From Oricola indica (GTDB lineage Bacteria; Pseudomonadota; Alphaproteobacteria; Rhizobiales; Rhizobiaceae), in contig NZ_JAINFJ010000001.1 of the NCBI RefSeq assembly GCF_019966595.1, forward strand, positions 248,001 to 312,000: DNA of 64,000 bases. Direction: 5' to 3'. Position numbers and translations under genes: made by a program. Below, piece after piece: positions 8,980-18,225 of this stretch. The notes below the pieces were generated by a model, which searched no databases, had not been told where the DNA came from, and saw nothing but the letters and a program-made list of their open reading frames with translations. Positions within the stretch are counted from its first letter, which is position 1. Each line of letters begins with the position of its first letter.

Positions 8980-9845
8980 GCGCTCTGCCCTCCCATCGCC
9001 CGCGACGCGACCCGTTCGATGCCGCCGACGACCCAGATCAGCATCGCGGCGAGGATGGCTGCCGCGAACAGCGCCGACCACATGATCATCGGATTGCCGA
9101 ATTGCGAGCCGATCAGCATGCGCGCGCCGAGCCCGGAAATCGCGCCGGTCGGCAATTCGCCGACGATGGCCCCGACGAGGCTGGCCGCCACCGCGATTTT
9201 CAGCGACGCGAAGAAGAACGGCATCGAGGCCGGAAGGCGCAGCTTCCAGAACACCTGGTTCTTCGTCGCGCCATAGGTGCGCAGCAGGTCGAGTTGCATC
9301 GCATCCGGGCTGGTCAGTCCCTTCACCATCGAGACCAGCACCGGGAAGAAGGACAGGTAGCCGGCGATAATCGCCTTCGGCACCATAAGGCTCTCCGCGC
9401 CCAATGCGTTGGTCAGGATCACGATCATCGGCGCCAGCGCGACGACGGGTATGGTTTGTGAAATGATCGCCCATGGCATCAGTGTCAGATCGGCGGTGCG
9501 GCTGAGGACGATCAGAATCGCCAGCGCCACGCCTCCGATGATCCCGAGCGCAAAACCCCAGAGCGTCGCCTGTAGCGTGATGAAACCGTGATAGACGAGG
9601 CTGCGCTTCGATGTGACCGCCTTGTCGAAGATGCCGTCATAGAGCTCGACGGCGACCTGGTGCGGCGCGGGAACGACCGGTCGCGACTGGTTCATCGTCC
9701 CGGCGATCTGTTCGGACAGGCTGGGCGTCTCGCCGGCGCGGGCCGCTTGGTCCATCACCCAGGCACGGTTCATCGTGAAGGAGGCCACATACCAGATCGC
9801 GAAGATGGCGAGGACGACAGTGAGGATCGGGACCACGCGATTCAT
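8976..9845 (-). CDS. ABC transporter permease (SsuC/TauC type), pyrimidine importer subunit 2
   Basis: 289 residues from MNRVVPILTV at 9845. One N-terminal membrane segment (VVPILTVVLAIFAIWYVA), a ~75-residue extracytoplasmic stretch, then the five-helix permease core with EAA loop PDAMQLDLLRTYGATKNQVFWKLRLPASMP. It differs enough from the other permease to form a heterodimeric channel. The start overlaps the stop of the small membrane protein upstream by four bases, and its own stop overlaps the next permease, so the three are translationally chained. Confidence 0.88.
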   Translation of the reverse strand: MNRVVPILTVVLAIFAIWYVASFTMNRAWVMDQAARAGETPSLSEQIAGTMNQSRPVVPAPHQVAVELYDGIFDKAVTSKRSLVYHGFITLQATLWGFALGIIGGVALAILIVLSRTADLTLMPWAIISQTIPVVALAPMIVILTNALGAESLMVPKAIIAGYLSFFPVLVSMVKGLTSPDAMQLDLLRTYGATKNQVFWKLRLPASMPFFFASLKIAVAASLVGAIVGELPTGAISGLGARMLIGSQFGNPMIMWSALFAAAILAAMLIWVVGGIERVASRAMGGQSA

Positions 9846-10345
9846 GCGGCAGCCCTCCCCCAGCGCGGCATGCGCGGACTGCAAGCCGCGATGACCGCCT
9901 CCGCGTCCTCGCGCGATATCCCGCGCGCAACAATTACTGGATAGGGCGTGGCGTGAATCTTCAGCGCCGTTTGCGGGATGCGCCGGCCGTTGACCTTTCT
10001 CGTCACCATGGGGTCGTCTGGCACCCAGAACATGCCCGTTGTCGTCTCCGCAGGCATACGCTGCGTCGGGCCTATCAGCCCGAGAATCTTGTGCGAAACC
10101 GCGACCTCCTTCGGAGAGACGCGGATGACGATGCGGCCGAACAGCTTCCACAGGATGAAGATGACGCCAAAGGCCTCTGCCGCGACCCATGCAGTAAGCC
10201 ACACCATGAAAAAGGCGCCCGTATTTCCATTGTCGAGCTCGACCATAAGCATCAGGGCCGCGAACAAGCCGCCGAAGGTCCAGAAAGCGAGGACCAGCGT
10301 CGCGACGATCGCTGAGGATATGCCGCCTTCAGGCGCTATGATCAC
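9842..10345 (-). CDS. Small two-helix membrane protein of unknown function inside the pyrimidine ABC operon
   Basis: 167 residues from a GTG at 10345, with CAGGGGG about nine bases upstream. The frame stays open to 10408, but the upstream part is shadow-like. Two membrane helices are visible: IVATLVLAFWTFGGLFAALML and FFMVWLTAWVAAEAFGVIFIL. A ~100-residue basic, soluble-looking tail follows (RIVIRVSPKEVAVSHKILG, then RMPAETTTGMFWVPDDP). The end overlaps the permease start by four bases and the gene follows the ATPase closely, so it is a fixed member of the transporter operon. I recognise no family. The tail is faintly like a PH-type membrane domain, but this is weak. Confidence 0.72.
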   Translation of the reverse strand: MIIAPEGGISSAIVATLVLAFWTFGGLFAALMLMVELDNGNTGAFFMVWLTAWVAAEAFGVIFILWKLFGRIVIRVSPKEVAVSHKILGLIGPTQRMPAETTTGMFWVPDDPMVTRKVNGRRIPQTALKIHATPYPVIVARGISREDAEAVIAACSPRMPRWGRAAA

Positions 10346-10408
10346 TGTCGTAACCCCCTGCCCGTGCCGTACCCGCGTTCTGCGGGAAAGCCGCTGTGTG
10401 GCTCCCAA

Positions 10409-11212
10409 TCAAACATCCTCATAGCTGTGCCCCGCCCGCAATCCCTCGCGTACGCGATGGGCGATGGCGAGAAATTCGGGCGTTTCGCGAATATCAAGCG
10501 GCCGGTCCGGCCCGAGATCGCAGTCGATGACATCGTGGATGCGCCCGGGCCGCGGGCTCATCACCACGATCCGCGTCGACAGGAACACCGCCTCCGGGAT
10601 CGAGTGCGTCACGAAGCCGATCGTCTTTTCCGTGCGCGCCCACAGTTCCAGAAGCTGTTCGTTCAGGTGATCGCGGACGATCTCGTCCAGCGCACCGAAC
10701 GGCTCGTCCATCAACAGGATGTCCGCGTCGAAGGACAGCGCGCGGGCAATCGAGGCGCGCTGCTGCATCCCGCCCGACAGTTGCCAAGGATATTTCTGGC
10801 CGAAACCGGACAGATCGACCATTTCCAGCACCTTCTCGACGCGGGAATCCTGCTCGGCCTTCGGATAGCCCATGATCTCCAGCGGCAGCTTGACGTTGCC
10901 GGCGATGGTGCGCCACGGATAAAGCCCCGCCGCCTGGAACACGTAGCCATAGGCGCGCGCCTTGCGCGCCTCGTCGGGCGTCATACCGTTGACCATGATC
11001 GAGCCGCCCGTCGGCTCCTCCAGCGCCGCAATGGTCCGCAGGAAGGTCGTCTTGCCGCAGCCGGACGGCCCGATGAAGGACACGAACTCACCCTTGAAGA
11101 TGTCGAGATTGATATCCGAAAGGGCGTGCACCGGACCGTCGCCGGTCTGGAAGGTCAGGTCGACCGACTTCGCCGAAATGACAGGCACGCGGTTCTTGCT
11201 CTCGGAATTCAC
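10409..11212 (-). CDS. ABC transporter ATP-binding protein (SsuB/TauB type), pyrimidine importer
   Basis: 267 residues. Walker A is GPSGCGKTT, the Q-loop is YVFQAAGLYPW, the signature is LSGGMQQRASIARA, Walker B is ILLMDEPFGALD, and the H-loop is FVTHSIPEA. This is the nitrate/sulfonate/taurine ATPase class that partners NMT1/THI5-like binding proteins, matching the two permeases and binding protein downstream. It starts 30 bases after the dihydropyrimidinase gene, in the same direction. Confidence 0.88.
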   Translation of the reverse strand: MNSESKNRVPVISAKSVDLTFQTGDGPVHALSDINLDIFKGEFVSFIGPSGCGKTTFLRTIAALEEPTGGSIMVNGMTPDEARKARAYGYVFQAAGLYPWRTIAGNVKLPLEIMGYPKAEQDSRVEKVLEMVDLSGFGQKYPWQLSGGMQQRASIARALSFDADILLMDEPFGALDEIVRDHLNEQLLELWARTEKTIGFVTHSIPEAVFLSTRIVVMSPRPGRIHDVIDCDLGPDRPLDIRETPEFLAIAHRVREGLRAGHSYEDV

Positions 11213-11242
11213 TGACAGATTACCCCGGTTGGTCTCGACAAA

Positions 11243-12697
11243 TTACACTCCGCTCGCCGGTATGCCGGTCCGTTCGACCGGACGCGGGGCGACCAGTTCC
11301 TTCCAGGTCGACAGCGCCTTGTTGACCGCCTGATAGGGCTCGCGCTTGACGAACTTGCCGTGGCCGGGCTCCGCCTGCAGCTTGCCATCGTCGACGACCA
11401 CCTTGCCACGCGACAGCACGTAGCGCGGAAGCCCCTTCACATGCTTGCCCTCGAACACGTTGTAATCGATGGCCGACACTTGGCTCTTGGCGCTGATCGT
11501 CTTTTCCTTCTCCGGATCGAGCACAAGGATATCCGCGTCCGCGCCGACAAGGATCGCGCCCTTCTTCGGATACATGTTCAGGATCTTGGCGATATTCGTC
11601 GATGTCACCGCGACGAACTCGTTCGGCGTCAGCCGGCCGGTGCTGACGCCATAGGTCCACAGCATCGGGATACGATCCTCGAGACCGCCGGTGCCGTTGG
11701 GGATCTTGGTGAAGTCACCCACACCGTAGCGCTTCTGCTCGGTCGTGAACGCGCAATGGTCGGTGGCGACAACCTGCAGCGACCCGGATTGCAGGCCGGC
11801 CCACAGCGAATCCTGATGCATCTTGTTGCGGAAAGGCGGGCTCATCACCCGGCGCGCCGAATGATCCCAGTCCTTGTTGAAATATTCGCTCTCGTCGAGC
11901 GTCAGGTGCTGGATCAGCGGCTCGCCATAGACACGCATGCCCTTCTGGCGCGCCCGGCGGATCGCCTCGTGCGACTGCTCGCATGAGGTGTGCACGACAT
12001 AGAGCGGCACGCCGGCCATGTCGGCGATCATGATGGCGCGGTTGGTCGCCTCGCCTTCCACTTCCGGCGGTCGCGAATAGGCATGGCCCTCCGGCCCGTT
12101 ATTGCCCTCGGCCATGAGCTTCGCCTGCATCTGCGCAACGACATCGCCGTTCTCCGCGTGGACCAGCGGCATCGCGCCGAGTTCGGCACAGCGCTGGAAG
12201 GAGGCGTAGAGCTCGTCGTCATTGACCATCAGCGCGCCCTTGTAGGCGAGGAAGTGCTTGAAGGTGTTGATGCCCTTTTCCTTCACCACGGTCTCCATCT
12301 CGTTGAAGACCTGCTCGCCCCACCAGGTGATCGCCATGTGGAAGGAATAGTCGCAATTCGCCTGGGTCGACTTGTTGTCCCAGCGCTGGATCGCGTCGAG
12401 CAGCGATTGCTCCGGGTTCGGCAGGCAGAAATCGACCACCATGGTCGTGCCGCCGGCCAGCGCCGCGCGCGTACCGCTGTCGAAATCGTCGGAGGAATAG
12501 GTGCCCATAAAGGGCATTTCGAGATGCACATGCGGATCGACGCCGCCCGGCATGACATAGCACCCGGTCGCGTCCAGTTCGTCGCCGCCGGACAGGTTCG
12601 GCCCGATCTCGATGATGACGCCGTCCTCGATCTTCACATCGGCCTTGTAGGTCAGGTCGGCGGTGACGACGGTTCCGTTCTTGATGATGGTGGGCAT
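11243..12697 (-). CDS. hydA: Dihydropyrimidinase (D-hydantoinase family)
   Basis: 484 residues, normal for the family. The amidohydrolase metal site starts at DPHVHLE (His56, His58), the carboxylated lysine is in FLAYKGALM (Lys153), and later ligands are in VVHTSCEQSHE and VATDHCAF. The enzyme hydrolyses dihydrouracil and dihydrothymine to N-carbamoyl-beta-alanine and N-carbamoyl-beta-aminoisobutyrate, the second step of reductive pyrimidine breakdown. Its partners PreA/PreT and beta-ureidopropionase are encoded nearby, which argues for the pyrimidine rather than a hydantoin role. It is also called pydB in some species. Confidence 0.92.
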   Translation of the reverse strand: MPTIIKNGTVVTADLTYKADVKIEDGVIIEIGPNLSGGDELDATGCYVMPGGVDPHVHLEMPFMGTYSSDDFDSGTRAALAGGTTMVVDFCLPNPEQSLLDAIQRWDNKSTQANCDYSFHMAITWWGEQVFNEMETVVKEKGINTFKHFLAYKGALMVNDDELYASFQRCAELGAMPLVHAENGDVVAQMQAKLMAEGNNGPEGHAYSRPPEVEGEATNRAIMIADMAGVPLYVVHTSCEQSHEAIRRARQKGMRVYGEPLIQHLTLDESEYFNKDWDHSARRVMSPPFRNKMHQDSLWAGLQSGSLQVVATDHCAFTTEQKRYGVGDFTKIPNGTGGLEDRIPMLWTYGVSTGRLTPNEFVAVTSTNIAKILNMYPKKGAILVGADADILVLDPEKEKTISAKSQVSAIDYNVFEGKHVKGLPRYVLSRGKVVVDDGKLQAEPGHGKFVKREPYQAVNKALSTWKELVAPRPVERTGIPASGV

Positions 12698-12756
12698 TCG
12701 GGCCTCCGGTTCTTCAGTTTAGCTTGTCTGCACCATTTGTCGGGCGGGCATTGGAA

Positions 12757-12779
12757 TGTGAGCTCTGGTTGCGCTCACA
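12757..12779. promoter_or_regulatory. Inverted repeat TGTGAGC-N9-GCTCACA between hydA and the small secreted-protein gene
   Basis: Seven-base perfect arms at 12757-12763 and 12773-12779, in the 85-base gap upstream of hydA. The arms resemble lac-type half-sites but with a 9-base spacer. It could be an operator or a stem that tunes expression between the two genes. The minus strand shows no T-tract after it. Confidence 0.35.
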
Positions 12780-12782
12780 CTA

Positions 12783-13229
12783 TCATTCCCCTTCCCGTTC
12801 GATTTCAACGCCATCGAAAAATTCACGTCCCGCCGTATCGACACATGTCCCGATCAGGGCCGTCTCGTCCCGACGGCTCCAAAGATAGGCGACGGGTTCG
12901 CCCTCCAGGTCGAGTGTCAGCGCCTCGGCTGGCCCGGCACTGACGCCCACCCAGTTCGCCCGGTATCCGCTTCCGTCGCTTCGAATATCGAGAATGCCGC
13001 CATCGCCGATACCCGCGCGCGAGCCGATCGTGCGTTCTGCCCACCGACCGTTTTCCGTGGACAGCCAGAACTCCTGCCCGTCCTGTTCGATCAGGACGGG
13101 ACCGGACCTGGACCAGATGAGGGTGTGCGACTGCCGGCAGTAGAGGTCCGCCGCGCCGGCGGGGACCGTAGCCGCAGCCAGCGCCGCTGCGGCGCACACC
13201 GTGGTCTTGCCGACGGTCTCAATCTGCAT
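12783..13229 (-). CDS. Small secreted protein of unknown function
   Basis: 148 residues from ATG 13229, which follows GAGGGGG and overlaps the end of the aldolase gene by 11 bases. Residues 1-26 look like a signal peptide (TTVCAAAALAAATVPAGA). The mature part has Cys31 (ADLYCRQSH) and a second cysteine in LIGTCVDTAG, which could form a disulfide, plus beta-rich segments (EFWLSTENGRWAERTIGS, GEPVAYLWSR). I recognise no family. Its place inside a pyrimidine catabolic operon is unexplained, but the tight overlap supports a real gene. Confidence 0.65.
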   Translation of the reverse strand: MQIETVGKTTVCAAAALAAATVPAGAADLYCRQSHTLIWSRSGPVLIEQDGQEFWLSTENGRWAERTIGSRAGIGDGGILDIRSDGSGYRANWVGVSAGPAEALTLDLEGEPVAYLWSRRDETALIGTCVDTAGREFFDGVEIEREGE

Positions 13230-13980
13230 AATCGGCCCCCTCGCGGTCGAGGATGTGTTTCATTTCGTCGAAATGGGCGAATTCGGCGTCCTTGTAGACT
13301 TCCCATTCGGCAGCGGTCGCCTCTGCGATCTCGTCGGACATGATCGCCAGTTCGCGGCCGGTCTGATAGGCCAGAACGAGTTGCCGTGCGGCCCTTTCCA
13401 GATGATACATGGCATCGAATGCCTCAGCGACAGTGGGCGCGACAGTCGTCACGCCGTGATTGCCCATCATCACCTGACGATGGTTGCCGATCGTCGTGGC
13501 GATCCGTTCGCCTTCAGCCTGCTCGGTGGCGATACCTCCGAAATTAAGATCATAGGCGATGCGCTTGTAAAACCGTGCCGTCACCTGGTCGATCGGGTAA
13601 ATCGTCGGGTCTTTCAACGTCGCCAGCGTCGTGGCGTAGGGCGGATGCAGGTGCAGCGCCACACGGGCATGCGGAAGGTTTCGGTGAATGGCCGAATGGA
13701 TCGACCATGCCGATGGATCGGGCGCGTCCGGCCGGTTCATCGTCTCCGGATCGTCGGCATCGACCAGCAGAAGCTCCGACGCCTTCGCCATCGAGAAATG
13801 CTTCCAGCGCCGGTTGACGAGAAACTTCTTTCCGTCGGCCGACACTGCGGCTGAAAAGTGGTTGGCGACACCCTCATGCCAGTCGTTGCGCGCCGCCAAC
13901 CGCAAGGCAGCCGCCAAATCGACGCGCAATTGCCGCTCGTCGGCGTCACCAGGTGATACGACGTTCATGTCCGTCAACAA
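13219..13980 (-). CDS. Class II aldolase/adducin-family protein
   Basis: 253 residues from a TTG at 13980; an ATG at 13968 is the alternative, and the stop of the preceding amidase (GTGGAGTGA) supplies a ribosome site better spaced for TTG. The fold marks are NHFSAAVSADGKKFLVN, the zinc-site motif VALHLHPPYA, and the third zinc ligand in MMGNHGVTTV. Family members cleave or epimerise sugar phosphates, but some act on other substrates. No sugar pathway surrounds it; it lies between beta-ureidopropionase and the secreted protein in the pyrimidine operon, so its substrate is unknown. Confidence 0.8.
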   Translation of the reverse strand: MLTDMNVVSPGDADERQLRVDLAAALRLAARNDWHEGVANHFSAAVSADGKKFLVNRRWKHFSMAKASELLLVDADDPETMNRPDAPDPSAWSIHSAIHRNLPHARVALHLHPPYATTLATLKDPTIYPIDQVTARFYKRIAYDLNFGGIATEQAEGERIATTIGNHRQVMMGNHGVTTVAPTVAEAFDAMYHLERAARQLVLAYQTGRELAIMSDEIAEATAAEWEVYKDAEFAHFDEMKHILDREGADYAD

Positions 13981-13981
13981 A

Positions 13982-15238
13982 TCACTCCACGATCTCCGCC
14001 GTCTCGACGACCGCGTGGAACAGCACGTCGGCCCCTGCCCGCGCCCATTCCAGCGAGATGTCTTCGGCCTCGTTATGGCTCAACCCGTCCACGCAGGGGC
14101 ACATGACCATTGAGGTCGGCGCAACGCGGTTGATCCAGCAGGCGTCGTGGCCCGCGCCGGAGATGATGTCGCGATGCGAATAGCCGAGCCGGTCGGCCGC
14201 GTCCCGCACGGCTTTCACGCAATCCGCGTCGAACTCCACTGGGTCGAAACCACCGACCTTCTCGAACTCGATGCCGAGCCCCATCTCGTCGCAGATTTCC
14301 TTCGCGCCGATCTTCAGCCGCTCTTCCATGTCGGTGATGACGGCAAGGTCCGGCGAGCGGAAGTCGACGGTGAAGACGACCTTGCCCGGGATAACGTTGC
14401 GCGAGTTCGGATAGACGTCGATATGGCCCGCCGCGCCGACCGCATGCGGCGCGTGGCTCCAGGCGATCTCATCGACGAGTTGCAGCACCTTCGCCATGCC
14501 GAGACCCGCATTCTTGCGCATCGGCATCGGCGTCGATCCGGTATGCGCATCCTTGCCGGTGATGGTCACCTGCGTCCAGGACAGACCCTGACCGTGCGTC
14601 ACGACGCCAATATCCTTCCCTTCGGCCTCGAGGATCGGCCCCTGCTCGATATGCAATTCGAAGAAGGCCTTCATCTTGTCCTTGCGCGAACCGACCTCTT
14701 CGTCGCCCTTCCAGCCGATGCGTTCCAGCTCGTCGCCAAACTTCTTGCCCTTGGCGTCCTCGCGGTCATAGGCCCAGTCCTGCTCGTGGATGCCGGCGAA
14801 AACGCCCGACGCGAGCATGGCCGGCGCGAAGCGCGTACCTTCCTCATTCGTCCAGTTGGTGACGATGATCGGATGCTTGGTCTTTATGCCGAGATCGTTC
14901 AGCGTGCGCACGATTTCGAGCCCGGCGAGCACACCAAGAACGCCGTCATATTTGCCGCCGGTCGGCTGCGTGTCGAGGTGACTGCCGACATAGACGGGCA
15001 GCGCATCGGGATCGGTCCCTTCGCGCGTCATGAACATGTTGCCCATGGTGTCGACGCCCATGGTGCAACCGGCATCCTCGCACCACTTCTGGAAAAGCTT
15101 GCGGCCCTCGCCGTCCTCGTCGGTCACCGTCTGGCGGTTGTTGCCGCCGGCGACGCCGGGGCCGATCTTCGCCATTTCCATCAGCGAGTCCCACAGCCGG
15201 TCCCCGTTGATCCTGAGATTTTCGCCCGGTGCCGCCAT
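13982..15238 (-). CDS. hyuC: Beta-ureidopropionase / N-carbamoyl-amino-acid amidase (M20-type zinc hydrolase)
   Basis: 418 residues, typical of the amaB/hyuC family. Zinc ligands are visible in VGSHLDTQPTGGKYDG (His87, Asp98), NEEG (Glu132-133), HIEQG and GAGHDA, with the dimerisation lid domain between. The enzyme releases CO2 and ammonia from N-carbamoyl-beta-alanine, giving beta-alanine (or beta-aminoisobutyrate from thymine). This is step three of the reductive pathway and matches the dihydropyrimidinase in the same operon. It is also named pydC or amaB. Confidence 0.9.
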   Translation of the reverse strand: MAAPGENLRINGDRLWDSLMEMAKIGPGVAGGNNRQTVTDEDGEGRKLFQKWCEDAGCTMGVDTMGNMFMTREGTDPDALPVYVGSHLDTQPTGGKYDGVLGVLAGLEIVRTLNDLGIKTKHPIIVTNWTNEEGTRFAPAMLASGVFAGIHEQDWAYDREDAKGKKFGDELERIGWKGDEEVGSRKDKMKAFFELHIEQGPILEAEGKDIGVVTHGQGLSWTQVTITGKDAHTGSTPMPMRKNAGLGMAKVLQLVDEIAWSHAPHAVGAAGHIDVYPNSRNVIPGKVVFTVDFRSPDLAVITDMEERLKIGAKEICDEMGLGIEFEKVGGFDPVEFDADCVKAVRDAADRLGYSHRDIISGAGHDACWINRVAPTSMVMCPCVDGLSHNEAEDISLEWARAGADVLFHAVVETAEIVE

Positions 15239-15262
15239 GGTATTACGTCCCTTCTGTCTCGC

Positions 15263-16759
15263 TTACTTCATGGAGGGGAACGTGAAGATCGCCCCCTCGT
15301 GGATATCGTCCGGCCAGCGCGTGGTGACCGTTTTCAGCCGCGTGTAGAACCGCACGCCCTCCGATCCGTAGATCGAGTGGTCGCCGAACAAAGAACGCTT
15401 CCAGCCGCCGAAGGAATGATAGGCCACCGGCACCGGGATCGGTACATTGACGCCGACCATACCGACCTCGATCCGGTCCGCGAAATCGCGCGCCGCATCT
15501 CCGTTGCGCGTGAAGATCGCCGTGCCGTTGCCGTATTCATGCTTGTCGATCATCTCGACCGCATCCTCGTAGGAATTCGTCCTGACGACGGAGAGAACGG
15601 GACCGAAGATTTCTTCCCTGTAAATGCGCATGTCGGTGGTGACACGGTCGAACAGTGTGCCGCCGACGAAATAACCGTCCTCGTAGCCTTGCAGCGAGAA
15701 ACCCCGGCCGTCGACGACAAGGTCCGCGCCTTCCTCGACGCCGGCGTCGATATAACCGAGCACCCGCTGCTGCGCCTGCTTCGTCACCAGCGGACCCATC
15801 TCTGCACCCGGATCTGTCGAGGGGCCGATTTTCAGCGCCTCGACACGAGGCTTCAGCGCGGCGACCAGCTTGTCGGCGGTTTCCTCACCCACCGGAACCG
15901 CAACCGAGATCGCCATGCAGCGCTCGCCGGCGGACCCATAGCCGGCGCCCATCAGCGCATCGGCCGCCTTTTCGATATCGGCGTCCGGCAGCACGACCAT
16001 GTGGTTCTTGGCTCCACCCAGTGCCTGCACGCGTTTTCCAGCCGACGTGCCACGGGAATAGACATATTCGGCAATCGGCGTGGAACCGACGAAAGACACC
16101 GCCTTGATATCCGGATGATCGAGGATCGCGTCGACCACTTCCTTGTCGCCATGGACGACATTCAGCACGCCATCCGGGAAGCCGGCCTGCTTGAAAAGAT
16201 CGTAGACCAGCATCGGCGCGGACGGATCGCGCTCGGACGGCTTGAGGATGAAGGTGTTCCCGCAGGCGACCGCGACGGGATACATCCACATCGGCACCAT
16301 TGCGGGAAAGTTGAACGGCGTGATGCCCGCAACGACGCCGAGCGGCTGCCGATCTGCATAGGAGTCGATCGCCGGGCCGACATTGCGGGAAAACTCGCCC
16401 TTCAGCAGATGCGGAATGCCGCAGGCGAACTCGACGACCTCGATGCCGCGCGCCACTTCGCCGAGCGCGTCGGGATGGGTCTTGCCATGTTCCTTCGAGA
16501 TCGCGCGGGCGATGTCGTCGGCATGGGCGTCGAGCAGTTCCTTGAACTTGAACATGTAGCGCGCGCGCTTGAGCGGCGGCGTGTCCCGCCATGCCGGCAG
16601 TGCGGCTTTCGCGGCCGCCACCGCCTCGTCCAGCTCGGATACGGTCGAAAGCGGCAGAACCGCGCTCTCCTCGCCCGTCGCCGGATTGAACACAGGCTGC
16701 GTTCGCGTCGATGCCGAACGAACCAGGCTACCGTTTATTGCGTTGCTGATGATCTCCAT
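15263..16759 (-). CDS. mmsA: CoA-acylating methylmalonate/malonate-semialdehyde dehydrogenase
   Basis: 498 residues. Aldehyde dehydrogenase fold with [30 protein letters not shown] and the catalytic cysteine in AGERCMAIS (Cys281). The ERCMA context and the [13 protein letters not shown] motif mark the CoA-dependent MMSDH subfamily, which turns methylmalonate semialdehyde into propionyl-CoA and malonate semialdehyde into acetyl-CoA. In this operon it would finish the thymine and uracil branches after transamination. Confidence 0.92.
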   Translation of the reverse strand: MEIISNAINGSLVRSASTRTQPVFNPATGEESAVLPLSTVSELDEAVAAAKAALPAWRDTPPLKRARYMFKFKELLDAHADDIARAISKEHGKTHPDALGEVARGIEVVEFACGIPHLLKGEFSRNVGPAIDSYADRQPLGVVAGITPFNFPAMVPMWMYPVAVACGNTFILKPSERDPSAPMLVYDLFKQAGFPDGVLNVVHGDKEVVDAILDHPDIKAVSFVGSTPIAEYVYSRGTSAGKRVQALGGAKNHMVVLPDADIEKAADALMGAGYGSAGERCMAISVAVPVGEETADKLVAALKPRVEALKIGPSTDPGAEMGPLVTKQAQQRVLGYIDAGVEEGADLVVDGRGFSLQGYEDGYFVGGTLFDRVTTDMRIYREEIFGPVLSVVRTNSYEDAVEMIDKHEYGNGTAIFTRNGDAARDFADRIEVGMVGVNVPIPVPVAYHSFGGWKRSLFGDHSIYGSEGVRFYTRLKTVTTRWPDDIHEGAIFTFPSMK

Positions 16760-16780
16760 CGGCTTCTCCCCCCGCTCTCT

Positions 16781-18109
16781 TCAGTCGATCGCCTTCAGGA
16801 CATCGCGGAGCGTGCCGATGAGTTCGTCGATCTGCGCCTCGCTGATGATCAGCGGCGGCGACATGGCGATGATGTCGCCGGTCGTGCGGATCATGATGCC
16901 GCGCTCATAGGCCTCCAGGAAGGCGGAGAAGGCGCGCTTGGTCGGCTGGCCGGCGATCGGTTCGAGCTCGACGGCGCCGATCAGGCCGAGATTGCGGATA
17001 TCGATGACATGCGGGCAGTCCTTCAGCGAATGCACCGCGTCCTCCCAATAGGAGGCGAGATCGGCCGCGCGCGTCAGAAGCCCTTCCTCTTCATAGGTGT
17101 CGAGCGTGCCCAGCGCCGCCGCGCAGGCCAGCGGATGCGCCGAATAGGTGTAGCCGTGGAACAGTTCGATCATGTTCTCCGGCCCGGTCATGAAGGCGTT
17201 GTAGATGTCGGAGGAACAGAACACCGCGCCCATCGGCACGACACCGCTGGTGATCCCCTTGGCCGTCGTGATCAGGTCCGGCACGACATCGAAATAGTCG
17301 GTCGCGAACGGCGTGCCGAGACGCCCGAAGCCGGTGATGACCTCGTCGAAGATCAGGAGGATGCCGTGCTTGTCGCAGATCTCGCGCAGCTTCCTGAGAT
17401 AGCCTTTCGGCGGGATCAGAACGCCGGTGGAGCCGGCGACCGGCTCGACGATCACGGCCGCGATGGTCGACGGGTCGTGCAGGTTGATCACGGAGATCAG
17501 GTCGTCGGCGAATTCCGCGCCATGTTCCGGCTCGCCCCGGGTGAAGGCGTTGCGCGCGATGTCATGGGTGTGGCGGATATGATCGACGCCGGTCAGCATG
17601 GTGCCGAATGTGCGCCGGTTGGCGACGATGCCGCCGACCGAGATGCCGCCGAACCCGACGCCGTGATAGCCCCGCTCCCGGCCGATCAGGCGCGTGCGCG
17701 TGCCCTGGCCGATCTGGCGCTGATAGGCGAGCGCGATCTTCAGCGCGGTGTCGACGCTTTCGGAGCCGGAATTGGTGAAGAAGACATGGTCGAGCGGCTT
17801 CGGCAGTTTGGCGGCCAGCCGCGCGGCCAGTTCGAAGGCCTTGGGATGGCCCATCTGGAAGGCGGGCGCATAGTCGAGCTCGGCGGCCTGCTTCTGGATC
17901 GCCTCGACGATCTTCGGCCGGCCGTGACCGGCATTGCAGCACCACAGCCCCGCCGTCCCATCCAGCACCTTGCGGCCGTCAGACGTCGTGTAGTGCATGT
18001 CCTGCGCGCCAACCAGCATGCGCGGGTTCGACTTGAACTGCCGGTTCGCCGTGAACGGCATCCAGAACGCTTCAAGATTGTTCGGCGCTACATTTCTTTC
18101 CGACATCAC
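16781..18109 (-). CDS. Class III omega-aminotransferase, probable beta-alanine:pyruvate aminotransferase
   Basis: 442 residues. PLP-fold type I class III enzyme: FTNSGSESVDTALKIA near 111, GYHGVGFGGISVGG near 148-160, Asp255 in LLIFDEVITGFGR, and the Schiff-base lysine in TTAKGITSG (Lys284). The N-terminal FWMPFTANRQFK is characteristic of beta-alanine--pyruvate transaminases. It makes malonate semialdehyde from beta-alanine for the MmsA gene just downstream (21-base gap). It is the first gene of the 11-gene minus-strand run ending at 7178, and is divergent from rutR with a RutR-like box between. Confidence 0.9.
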   Translation of the reverse strand: MMSERNVAPNNLEAFWMPFTANRQFKSNPRMLVGAQDMHYTTSDGRKVLDGTAGLWCCNAGHGRPKIVEAIQKQAAELDYAPAFQMGHPKAFELAARLAAKLPKPLDHVFFTNSGSESVDTALKIALAYQRQIGQGTRTRLIGRERGYHGVGFGGISVGGIVANRRTFGTMLTGVDHIRHTHDIARNAFTRGEPEHGAEFADDLISVINLHDPSTIAAVIVEPVAGSTGVLIPPKGYLRKLREICDKHGILLIFDEVITGFGRLGTPFATDYFDVVPDLITTAKGITSGVVPMGAVFCSSDIYNAFMTGPENMIELFHGYTYSAHPLACAAALGTLDTYEEEGLLTRAADLASYWEDAVHSLKDCPHVIDIRNLGLIGAVELEPIAGQPTKRAFSAFLEAYERGIMIRTTGDIIAMSPPLIISEAQIDELIGTLRDVLKAID

Positions 18110-18209
18110 TGCACCACCTTGCCGCTGGTTCCGATTTCCCGTTTTTCTTCCGTCGCGCTATGCGATCCGACGGAAAACTTGACCAAAATCAGAAAGTTTC
18201 GCACATTGC

Positions 18210-18225
18210 TTGACCGTTTGGTCAA
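18210..18225. promoter_or_regulatory. RutR-type operator between the aminotransferase operon and rutR
   Basis: TTGACCGTTTGGTCAA has perfect 6-base arms and matches the E. coli RutR consensus (TTGACCAnnTGGTCAA) except at the inner pair. It lies about 100 bases upstream of both the aminotransferase start (18109) and the rutR start (18314). An extra half-site TTGACC is at 18179-18184. E. coli RutR is known to leave this site when uracil or thymine binds. Confidence 0.8.
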
